Origin: Candidatus Saccharibacteria bacterium UBA2112
GTDB lineage: Bacteria; Patescibacteriota; Saccharimonadia; Saccharimonadales; Saccharimonadaceae
DNA: 15,302 bases
Direction: 5' to 3'
Assembly (NCBI GenBank): GCA_002331045.1
Contig: DCYK01000042.1
Coordinates: forward strand, 1 to 15,302
The notes under the pieces are model-generated. The model did not search any database. It was given only the letters and a program-made list of their open reading frames with translations, and was not told the DNA's origin. The position numbers and the translations under genes are program-made. Shown here one piece after another: positions 1 to 6,433 of this stretch (position 1 is the first letter of the stretch; every line of letters begins with the position of its first letter).

Positions 1-1001
1 TCGATTTCCGTCAGAACTTTTGGGTTTTCCTTTAGATATTTTTTGACAGATTCACGACCCTGGCCGATTTTTTCGTCAGCATAGTCGAACCAAGCACCAG
101 ACTTACCAACCACTGCATGCTGAACAGCCAGATCAAGTACGTCACCTGTTTTTGAAATACCTTCGTTATACATGATATCGAATTCAGCAACCCTAAACGG
201 TGGCGCAATCTTATTCTTAACCACCTTGACCTTTGTTCGATTACCCACAATGTCTTCGCCACTCTTTATTTGCCCAATACGCCGAATGTCTAATCGAACA
301 GATGAATAAAACTTCAATGCATTACCACCCGTTGTGGTCTCGGGGTTACCAAACATCACACCAATCTTCATGCGAATTTGATTGATAAAGATAACAGTCG
401 TCTTTGACTTGTTAATAATACCCGTTAGCTTCCGAAGTGCTTGACTCATGAGTCGAGCCTGCAGACCCATATGGCTGTCACCCATATCACCATCGATTTC
501 GGCCTGCGGCACCAACGCCGCAACCGAATCAACAACAACTAAGTCGACCGCACTGCTGCGAACCAGTGTCTCAGCGATTTCCAATGCCTGCTCGCCATTG
601 TCCGGCTGCGATACAAGTAGATTGTCAGTATCAACACCGAGCCGCTTGGCGTAAGCTGGATCTAGTGCATGCTCAGCATCAATAAATGCTGCGGTACCAC
701 CCTCTTTTTGGATCTGTGCAATCGCATGAAGGGTAAGTGTCGTCTTACCCGAGCTCTCTGGACCATAAATTTCGATAATGCGCCCCTTTGGGTATCCGCC
801 GCCGAGGGCCAGATCAAGACTTAACGCACCCGATGGAATCAATTCAACATCAGCTTTCTGCGCTTCACCCAATTTCATAATTGATCCATCACCAAATTGC
901 TTGGTGATTTGATCCATCGCTAGACCCAGTGCCTTTAGCTTGCCGTCACCTTGTCCGCTCCCCGCATCAGTCGCGGCTGATTTATCGGTTTTTTTTGCCA
1001 C
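1..1001 (-). CDS. recA: Recombinase RecA, 3' end cut by the window edge
   Basis: RecA forms an ATP-dependent filament on single-stranded DNA and drives strand exchange in homologous recombination in the cytoplasm. Reading 1001 down to 1 gives 333 complete codons with no stop, so about 15-25 C-terminal residues lie outside. The translation contains the Walker A loop GPESSGKT (residues 80-87), the following stretch FIDAEHALDP, the box VVVDSVAALVP and the DNA-binding loop region NQIRMKIGVMFGNPET, all hallmarks of RecA. The start is a GTG at 999-1001, giving MAKKTDKS; it is chosen because GGAGGAG (1009-1015) sits 7 bases upstream and the N-terminus has the usual RecA length. The gene diverges from the pilin-like gene, and their -10 boxes are only 16 bases apart. 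No LexA-type operator was recognised in the promoter. Confidence 0.97.
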   Translation of the reverse strand, partial: MAKKTDKSAATDAGSGQGDGKLKALGLAMDQITKQFGDGSIMKLGEAQKADVELIPSGALSLDLALGGGYPKGRIIEIYGPESSGKTTLTLHAIAQIQKEGGTAAFIDAEHALDPAYAKRLGVDTDNLLVSQPDNGEQALEIAETLVRSSAVDLVVVDSVAALVPQAEIDGDMGDSHMGLQARLMSQALRKLTGIINKSKTTVIFINQIRMKIGVMFGNPETTTGGNALKFYSSVRLDIRRIGQIKSGEDIVGNRTKVKVVKNKIAPPFRVAEFDIMYNEGISKTGDVLDLAVQHAVVGKSGAWFDYADEKIGQGRESVKKYLKENPKVLTEI

Positions 1002-1008
1002 GTCAGTA

Positions 1009-1015
1009 CTCCTCC
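1009..1015 (-). promoter_or_regulatory. Shine-Dalgarno of recA
   Basis: On the minus strand this reads GGAGGAG, 7 bases before the GTG at 1001. It fixes the non-ATG start of recA. Confidence 0.85.
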
Positions 1016-1033
1016 GTATTAGTAGTTCTTTTT

Positions 1034-1042
1034 ATTATACCA
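1034..1042 (-). promoter_or_regulatory. recA promoter, extended -10
   Basis: The minus strand reads TGG-TATAAT, a perfect -10 hexamer with the TGn extension. No good -35 element is seen. Transcription would begin near 1027, giving a leader of about 25 bases that contains the SD. Confidence 0.65.
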
Positions 1043-1052
1043 AGCCGATATT

Positions 1053-1061
1053 TGATATAAT
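1053..1061 (+). promoter_or_regulatory. Pilin-like gene promoter, extended -10, leaderless
   Basis: The plus strand reads TGA-TATAAT, and the hexamer ends 7 bases before the ATG at 1069. A start at the usual distance from the -10 falls on or next to the A of ATG. There is no purine-rich SD between the box and the start codon. No recognisable -35 element is present. Confidence 0.65.
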
Positions 1062-1068
1062 AGTGCTA

Positions 1069-1572
1069 ATGGGTTTATCACGAAAAAACGCGCAGACAGG
1101 CTTTACGGTCATTGAGTTACTTGTCGTTGGCACTGTTTTAGCGATCGCTGGAGTATTAGTCTATGTTCAAGTCAATAACCTCCAATCTGCAAACGAAGAC
1201 TTCCAGCGAAAAACCGCGATCAATGCCATGCACTATGCCCTAGAAGAGGTCTACTACAAAGAACACCAAGCTTATCCAGCATCACTTAACGCCGCTACCC
1301 TTCCTTCCGTTGATCCCGACCTTTTTACTGATCCAGATGGCTTTACGCTCGGTAAAGACGTACTGAGCGAAGAAGAGCTAAAGGCGCTACTCGAAGATGG
1401 CGATGCAGATCAAAATACGCAAAAACGTCTAGATTCTGTCAGTATGGGCAAAAGTCCAAATTACCATTACGACGCAACGGATTGCGATATGAAAGGTAAG
1501 TGCCAGAGCTACACACTGCGTGCTGACCTCACACATGAAGCGGATTACGTCAAAGAAAGCCGACACGAATAA
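1069..1572 (+). CDS. Type IV pilin-like protein (prepilin N-terminal domain)
   Basis: A 167-residue protein with a class III (prepilin) signal: a short basic leader ending in QTG, then FTVIELLVV. Cleavage by PilD-type peptidase would fall after Gly11, leaving Phe at +1 and Glu at +5. The hydrophobic helix covers about residues 12-34. The rest is soluble, acidic, and has two close cysteines near residues 140-146 that could form a disulfide. It is probably a minor pilin or pseudopilin of a type IV pilus or competence system; the C-terminal part is not recognised. An in-frame ATG exists at 940, but it lies inside recA and would put about 43 residues before the leader, so ATG 1069 is chosen; the promoter also supports this. 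The gene converges on the PH-domain gene with 6 bases between stops. Confidence 0.85.
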   Translation: MGLSRKNAQTGFTVIELLVVGTVLAIAGVLVYVQVNNLQSANEDFQRKTAINAMHYALEEVYYKEHQAYPASLNAATLPSVDPDLFTDPDGFTLGKDVLSEEELKALLEDGDADQNTQKRLDSVSMGKSPNYHYDATDCDMKGKCQSYTLRADLTHEADYVKESRHE

Positions 1573-1578
1573 TCGGTA

Positions 1579-2331
1579 CTAGTCGTCACCAACAATGGGA
1601 CGTCCGTTCTTGAACGCCTCAACTGCATTGTGCAGTTTTGCTGCTTGTTGTTTTGGATTCTCGACATAATGAAACCGATATGTCGTTTCTTCCCCCTCCG
1701 TGCTGAGACGTAACGATCCGTAATTCAGAAATACTTGCAACAGGCCGTGCCGCGTATAACTCACATCTTCAATGTTTCCCAGGCTGACTGTTTGTTCATG
1801 ATGCGCAAATAGTGTATGTTGCGTTTCTTGAATGACGCTTTCATTCGTCAAAATCAAACGATTACGCAGATACACCCACGATACAATATAAGCCCCTAAC
1901 CCAATAAGCGCCGAGAGGGCACTAACAAGCAGCAGAACAGTGGCAAAAGGCGGACGACCAGTTGGAAAAAGAGCAGGATAGCTAAATAGTACCGCCAAGA
2001 GTAGGCAGATCAAAAAACCAGCAAAACCAATTGGAAGATACAACCCCACGGGATGGCGCCTCACGTCAGACACAACAAACTCACCTTCACTCAGATTAAG
2101 CCGTGGATATTGTGCAACTGACTTTTTGTGACGTTTTTTTGTTACTTCACTCAGTTCCTGATGTACCGGTTCGGCGGCACGGGCAATGTGCACCGCGTGC
2201 TTGAGTGCAACCTCATGCTGCTTGTTCTGCCTACCATGATCCTGCTGCTGAGGTGGGTGAGCATAAAGCGGCCGACCATTCGTATCATAGGCAACCGGCT
2301 GAGTATAATCGACATTCTTATCGTTATTCAT
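1579..2331 (-). CDS. Membrane protein with bacterial PH (bPH_2/YdbS-like) domain
   Basis: A 250-residue protein with three parts. Residues 1-90 are hydrophilic, rich in Gln, His and charged residues, with no recognised domain. Two transmembrane helices follow (about 96-120 and 129-153). Residues 154-241 match the bPH_2 pattern: YLRNRLILTNESVI, then a segment on how the strand pairs (SLGNIEDVSY), then NYGSLRLST and a final helix. Family members of this kind are membrane proteins of mostly unknown role, so no reaction is assigned. Topology with both termini in the cytoplasm is an inference. The start is ATG 2329-2331, which lies 6 bases after a TATAAT box with no SD. The gene follows ruvB directly and probably has its own transcript. 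Confidence 0.75.
   Translation of the reverse strand: MNNDKNVDYTQPVAYDTNGRPLYAHPPQQQDHGRQNKQHEVALKHAVHIARAAEPVHQELSEVTKKRHKKSVAQYPRLNLSEGEFVVSDVRRHPVGLYLPIGFAGFLICLLLAVLFSYPALFPTGRPPFATVLLLVSALSALIGLGAYIVSWVYLRNRLILTNESVIQETQHTLFAHHEQTVSLGNIEDVSYTRHGLLQVFLNYGSLRLSTEGEETTYRFHYVENPKQQAAKLHNAVEAFKNGRPIVGDD
1621..1637 (+). terminator. Possible terminator of the pilin-like gene
   Basis: The sequence AACTGCA-TTG-TGCAGTT forms a perfect 7-bp stem with a 3-base loop. On the plus strand it is followed by a T-rich run (TTGCTGCTTGTTGTTTT). It lies 49 bases after the pilin stop, inside the 3' coding end of the convergent gene. It is thermodynamically modest and could be chance. Confidence 0.3.
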
Positions 2332-2337
2332 ACGATG

Positions 2338-2346
2338 ATTATACCA
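2338..2346 (-). promoter_or_regulatory. PH-protein promoter, extended -10, overlapping the ruvB stop
   Basis: The minus strand reads TGG-TATAAT, with the hexamer ending 6 bases before the ATG of the PH-domain gene. The TAA inside TATAAT is the stop codon of ruvB (2339-2341). Transcription would start at about 2331, on the A of ATG, so the mRNA is predicted leaderless. Confidence 0.65.
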
Positions 2347-3358
2347 AGCTTTGCTGATTATCCCTGCCTAAATGCTTCGCGCCTTTCATTGTCACCTGTC
2401 GTCCACGTGGAGTACGTTCAATCAAGCCGATTTGTAATAAATAAGGTTCTTGAAAGTCCTCGATGGTTGATATCTCATCACCTGTCAATGCAGCAATCGT
2501 GTTCAAGCCAACCGGACGGTGACCATAATGTTCCAAGATACTGCCGAGTAGTCGACGATCTGCCGGATCAAGCCCTAATTCATCGACTTCCAGTAACTTC
2601 AAAGCGTCAGCTGTCACACTAGTATCGATAATACCGTCACCATTCACATCAGCATAATCACGCACACGTTTTAACAATCGATTAGCAATACGTGGCGTCA
2701 AACGCGAACGCCCAGCCAGTACACTTGCAGCTTTCTGCTCGATTGTACTCTCGAGTAGTTTCGCTGCTCGCGTAATAATCTCTTGAATCTCTTTTTCGCT
2801 ATAAAACTCTAGACGATGCGTCATCCCAAATCGATCGCGTAGCGGTGCCGCCAGCGAGCCAGCCCGAGTTGTCGCACCAATCACGGTGAACTTTGGCAAG
2901 TCTAACCGCACACTGCGAGCCGCTGGACCTTTACCAATCACAATATCCAACTTGAAATCCTCCATCGCACTGTATAGCACCTCCTCGACCGAACGATGGA
3001 GGCGATGAATTTCATCGATAAATAACACATCCCCATCTGCTAGGTTTGTCAGAATACTCGCCAGATCCCCTGCCCGCTCAATCGCCGGGCCGGCCGTTAC
3101 GCGAATATTCGCACCCATTTCGTTCGCAATAACCGTTGCCATGGTCGTTTTGCCCAGACCCGGCGGACCGTACAGCAATACATGATCGATCGGTTCGCCG
3201 CGTTTTTTTGCCGCCGCAATGGCCAGTTGTAAATTCTTTTTCAGATGTTCTTGCCCCACATAGTCAGCAAACCGCTGCGGTCGCAGCGTTACCTCGATTT
3301 GCTGCTCATCCGCATCGTCATCATGCGCTGATGTATCGACGATTCGTTCAATTGCCAT
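2339..3358 (-). CDS. ruvB: Holliday junction branch migration ATPase RuvB
   Basis: RuvB is the hexameric AAA+ motor that, loaded by RuvA, pumps DNA through Holliday junctions. The 339-residue protein has the normal family length. Visible landmarks are the N-terminal box LRPQRFADYVGQ (25-36), Walker A GPPGLGKT (64-71), Walker B LFIDEIH (112-118), sensor GATTRAG (161-167), the arginine-finger segment PLRDRFG (Arg174) and the C-terminal winged-helix region ending in a variant of the RTPRGR motif (315-320). The start ATG at 3356-3358 follows a TATACT box by 7 bases. ruvA ends 20 bases upstream, so ruvB can be read both from its own promoter and through ruvA. Its stop codon is embedded in the -10 box of the next gene. 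Confidence 0.97.
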   Translation of the reverse strand: MAIERIVDTSAHDDDADEQQIEVTLRPQRFADYVGQEHLKKNLQLAIAAAKKRGEPIDHVLLYGPPGLGKTTMATVIANEMGANIRVTAGPAIERAGDLASILTNLADGDVLFIDEIHRLHRSVEEVLYSAMEDFKLDIVIGKGPAARSVRLDLPKFTVIGATTRAGSLAAPLRDRFGMTHRLEFYSEKEIQEIITRAAKLLESTIEQKAASVLAGRSRLTPRIANRLLKRVRDYADVNGDGIIDTSVTADALKLLEVDELGLDPADRRLLGSILEHYGHRPVGLNTIAALTGDEISTIEDFQEPYLLQIGLIERTPRGRQVTMKGAKHLGRDNQQSLV

Positions 3359-3365
3359 GACTTAT

Positions 3366-3371
3366 AGTATA
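3366..3371 (-). promoter_or_regulatory. ruvB promoter, -10, leaderless
   Basis: The minus strand reads TATACT, ending 7 bases before the ruvB ATG, in the 20-base ruvA-ruvB gap. No SD is present in the gap. There is no TGn extension, so this is weaker evidence than at ruvC. Confidence 0.5.
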
Positions 3372-3378
3372 ACCGAAC

Positions 3379-3957
3379 TTACACTTTCAGCGCCTGCGTT
3401 ACGCGATCGGCAGTCGACAGATCTGTTGGTACGCCCTCGAGAGCCTTAGTCGCATCTGCCAATGTATAGCCGAGCGCCATCAATGCCTCGAGTGCTTCAT
3501 CACTATGATTCACCGTTTGCGAGAGTCCGGTGATATCACTATTGTCATAGCGTAGCGGCAAACCAACCTTGTCCTTGAGATCAACAACGACTCGTTCAGC
3601 AATACGCTTGCCAATACCGCCAGCCCGGGCAACAAACGTTGCATCACCACTGGCGATAGCGTTACGTACCGCCTCGCTCTCGTCAATGGATAGAATAGCA
3701 AGCGCCGCCTTGGGTCCGACACCTTGAACAGTAATCAGCAGTTCAAATAACTTTTTTGCCGCCAGTGTCGAAAAACCAAACAATTCCTCTGCCTGCTCGC
3801 GCACATGATGATAGGTATAGAGCTTTACACTTTCATCAAGCATTACCTTTTCATAGTCACCAAACGCCACCGCAACTTCATACCCGACACCATGAACATC
3901 GACGATCAACGATCCGTTAAATTTTTCTGCCACTACTCCTACTACATGTGCAATCAT
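3379..3957 (-). CDS. ruvA: Holliday junction DNA-binding protein RuvA
   Basis: RuvA tetramers bind four-way junctions and load RuvB. The 192-residue protein opens with MIAHVVGVV and a typical OB-fold domain I containing VDVHGVGYEV. The acidic pin region reads REQAEELFGF with Glu54 kept. Two helix-hairpin-helix motifs follow, VQGVGPKAALAIL and AGGIGKRIAERVVVDLKDK. A flexible linker (about 136-148) leads to the RuvB-contacting domain III (SDEALEALMALGY). The ATG at 3955-3957 overlaps the TGA of the upstream PBP gene by 4 bases (ATGA), with no separate promoter visible, so it is probably translated by coupling to the PBP gene. This linkage of a repair gene to a cell-wall synthase is unusual. Confidence 0.96.
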   Translation of the reverse strand: MIAHVVGVVAEKFNGSLIVDVHGVGYEVAVAFGDYEKVMLDESVKLYTYHHVREQAEELFGFSTLAAKKLFELLITVQGVGPKAALAILSIDESEAVRNAIASGDATFVARAGGIGKRIAERVVVDLKDKVGLPLRYDNSDITGLSQTVNHSDEALEALMALGYTLADATKALEGVPTDLSTADRVTQALKV

Positions 3958-6389
3958 CGATTAAAGAACCCTCCTCTGTTATTGCCATTACCACTCCCGG
4001 TTATCGTATATTCTAACGGTGATGAAGTTGCTTCCTCGAAATCGCTGACATCCGGTACATAGATAGCCGTGATCGTATGCGTTCCTTCATCCAGTAATGG
4101 CGTGATGAGTGATGCATTACCGTTGATGACCTGACTACTTCCCAGCTCTTCTTCATCATCATAAAACGTTATCGTCCCCGTTGCGGCCGTGTCAGATACC
4201 GTTGCCGTGAACGTTACATTTTCGCCTTCTGCCGACTCCCCCTCAGGGCTAGCGCTTAGTACAACAGAAACCGTTTTTGCTGTATCTGGTTTTTTCGTTG
4301 GCTTTGGTGTCGATGATGGCTTTGGCTTCGTGACGCTACAACTTTCGCTTGGCAATACGTTCGATAAAAAGAACTCTCGATACGTCTTGCCATTTACTGA
4401 TTGATCGGCGATACCATGATTACTAAAGCAGATATTACGCTCGACAATACCCGAGGGTTTTTCAAACTGCGTTTCGACTCCTGCCATAATACTGCCCATC
4501 GCTCGAGTAAAAATTGGCCCAGCCATAATTGAACCACCGTTTGTCATTGGTGTATTGTCGTTATTACCAACCCACACGCCAATTGCCATATCGGGTGTAT
4601 AGCCCATCGTCCAGGCGTCGCGCGAATCGTTAGTCGTTCCTGTTTTGACCGCTACTTTTTTGACAGCACCAGTTTGTGCATCATACACGCTTAACGAATT
4701 ACCAAAGACAGCTGCCCGAGTAGTATTATCTGACAGAATATCAGAAATCAGGAATGACCCCTGAGGGCTCATGACCTCCTCGGAATTGGCTTCATCTGCC
4801 TCAAATACGCGCTCATTATATTTACTTTCGATTGTTTTGATTGTCGACATCTCATGTTGCGTACCCTGATCAGCAAATGCCGCATAAGCATTCGTCAAAT
4901 CAAGCAAGCGTACTTCAGCTGCTCCGAGCGCCAATGACAACCCGTAATCATTTTTATCATTAATTGATGTAAGCCCCATACGATTTGCTGTCTGAATAGA
5001 CTCGTTAATACCCAACTCTTCCATGACTTTGACAGCCGGTATATTCAGTGACCAGTTAAGTGCCTCACGTACCGTCACATTTCCCCGAAACTGCCGGTCA
5101 GCGTTCTGTGGTACATAGCCACCCCCAAAGTCAGTTAATCTATCCTCGAGGACCGTGGCTGGGGTAATAATACCGTTGGCAAGCGCCTGAGTGTAATAGA
5201 TTGGTTTAAAACTGGATCCCGGCTGCCGATCTGCGAGTGCTACATTCACTTTGCCAAACTCTTCATCATTCCAGTTATAACTTCCTAGCAAGCCTCGAAC
5301 TTCTCCTGTTTTTGGATCGATCGCAACAGAAGCGGAGTTGCTACCACCATTCGCACGAATTGTCGCCATATTTGCATCGGTCGCCTCCTGTAATGCTTTT
5401 TGTACCTTCGCGTCCAATGTTGTTTTTACACGATAGCCGCTACGGTTCACTGTCTCCTCACCATATTTTTCATATAGCTCTGCGAGGACCATCTCAGCAA
5501 AGTGCGGAGCAATACTGTCATTAATTCCTGAAGTAACCTTTTGATACTTCAGCTTTTGATCAAGGGCTTTCTCTTTCTGTTCATCGGTAATATAGTCATT
5601 CTGAACCATCCGTGACAATACCGTTGTCTGACGCTCTTTGGCATAATCAGGATTACCACTAATTGGCGAGTAGAGACTCGGTGCAGGCAACAAACCAATC
5701 AGCATCGAGGACTGTGCGAGGTTTAATTTATCAGGCGTTGTCCCAAAATAGACTTTTGCAGCTTGTTCGATACCAAAAGCATTCTCGCCAAAGTAGACGG
5801 AATTTAAATACATCTCGAGTATTTGATCTTTGCTATAAGTGTTCTCTATAGCTACAGCAATCGAAAACGCCTGATACTGGCGCAAAAAACTGCGCTCGCT
5901 AGAGAGGACAGTGATCTTGGCGAGTTGCTGTGTAATCGTCGAACCCCCAAAGCTCCCGCCACCGTTCAGTGCATAGCCATAAACCGCACGCAGCGTACTG
6001 AGAATTGAAAAGCCCCCGTGTTCATAAAAATCTTTATCTTCTGCTGCAACCAGGGCATTTTTGACTGGATCGGCTACCTTTTCGAGTGGATAAAGCTCAC
6101 GATGTTCGGCGCGACCAGTACTGTATATCTCGGTCTTATTATCGGATGCATACAACACGATACCTGTATTATTGCGATTCATGAGTCGATCCATGTCCGC
6201 AATGTCACGGGCGAAATAGAAATACGTCAGAATAGGAATCAAGATTAATAGTGCAACAATTGGAGTTGCCACTAATAAAATCCGCTTCTTCCAGCTCAGC
6301 CGGCGCCACCAGCGAAAACGGCTCTTTGCATGACGTTTCACCCGCTGAGCAGGTGTAACGCGCCGCGTGTATTTTCCTTGACGTCGCAT
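3954..6389 (-). CDS. Class A penicillin-binding protein (PBP1a-type) with C-terminal Ig-like domain
   Basis: A bifunctional peptidoglycan synthase of 811 residues: it polymerises lipid II and cross-links stem peptides outside the membrane. A basic cytoplasmic tail (1-36) leads to one transmembrane helix (about 37-59). The GT51 glycosyltransferase domain has EDKDFYEHGG with catalytic Glu117, GGSTITQQ (148-155) and KDQILEMYLNSVYFG (187-201). The transpeptidase domain has the SxxK motif SSFK (Ser392, Lys395), SLN (447-449) and KTGT (582-585), so all catalytic residues are present. A Pro/Lys linker (about 687-704) joins an Ig-like domain of the Big_3_5 type (706-797), which may bind the wall or a surface partner. 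The tail is Gly/Asn rich. The start ATG at 6387-6389 lies 9 bases from a TATAAT box. The stop overlaps ruvA. Confidence 0.93.
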   Translation of the reverse strand: MRRQGKYTRRVTPAQRVKRHAKSRFRWWRRLSWKKRILLVATPIVALLILIPILTYFYFARDIADMDRLMNRNNTGIVLYASDNKTEIYSTGRAEHRELYPLEKVADPVKNALVAAEDKDFYEHGGFSILSTLRAVYGYALNGGGSFGGSTITQQLAKITVLSSERSFLRQYQAFSIAVAIENTYSKDQILEMYLNSVYFGENAFGIEQAAKVYFGTTPDKLNLAQSSMLIGLLPAPSLYSPISGNPDYAKERQTTVLSRMVQNDYITDEQKEKALDQKLKYQKVTSGINDSIAPHFAEMVLAELYEKYGEETVNRSGYRVKTTLDAKVQKALQEATDANMATIRANGGSNSASVAIDPKTGEVRGLLGSYNWNDEEFGKVNVALADRQPGSSFKPIYYTQALANGIITPATVLEDRLTDFGGGYVPQNADRQFRGNVTVREALNWSLNIPAVKVMEELGINESIQTANRMGLTSINDKNDYGLSLALGAAEVRLLDLTNAYAAFADQGTQHEMSTIKTIESKYNERVFEADEANSEEVMSPQGSFLISDILSDNTTRAAVFGNSLSVYDAQTGAVKKVAVKTGTTNDSRDAWTMGYTPDMAIGVWVGNNDNTPMTNGGSIMAGPIFTRAMGSIMAGVETQFEKPSGIVERNICFSNHGIADQSVNGKTYREFFLSNVLPSESCSVTKPKPSSTPKPTKKPDTAKTVSVVLSASPEGESAEGENVTFTATVSDTAATGTITFYDDEEELGSSQVINGNASLITPLLDEGTHTITAIYVPDVSDFEEATSSPLEYTITGSGNGNNRGGFFNR

Positions 6390-6398
6390 GGTCTTCCT

Positions 6399-6407
6399 AT
6401 TATACCA
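6399..6407 (-). promoter_or_regulatory. PBP gene promoter, extended -10, nearly leaderless
   Basis: The minus strand reads TGG-TATAAT, ending 9 bases before the ATG. A start 6-7 bases after the hexamer leaves a leader of only 2-3 bases. The bases AGGAAG lie between box and start and resemble an SD, but they would mostly be upstream of the transcript start. The same transcript would serve ruvA. Confidence 0.55.
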
Positions 6408-6433
6408 AAATACTCGTCCAAAAACCTGTTGGC

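Noticed and set aside
940..1068. Upstream ATG at 940 as start of the pilin-like gene
   Set aside because: It lies within the opposite-strand recA coding region and puts about 43 extra residues before the prepilin leader; the leader and promoter fit the ATG at 1069.
1002..1068. LexA/SOS operator upstream of recA
   Set aside because: I looked for a CGAAC-N4-GTTCG type or other clear palindrome and found none in the gap.
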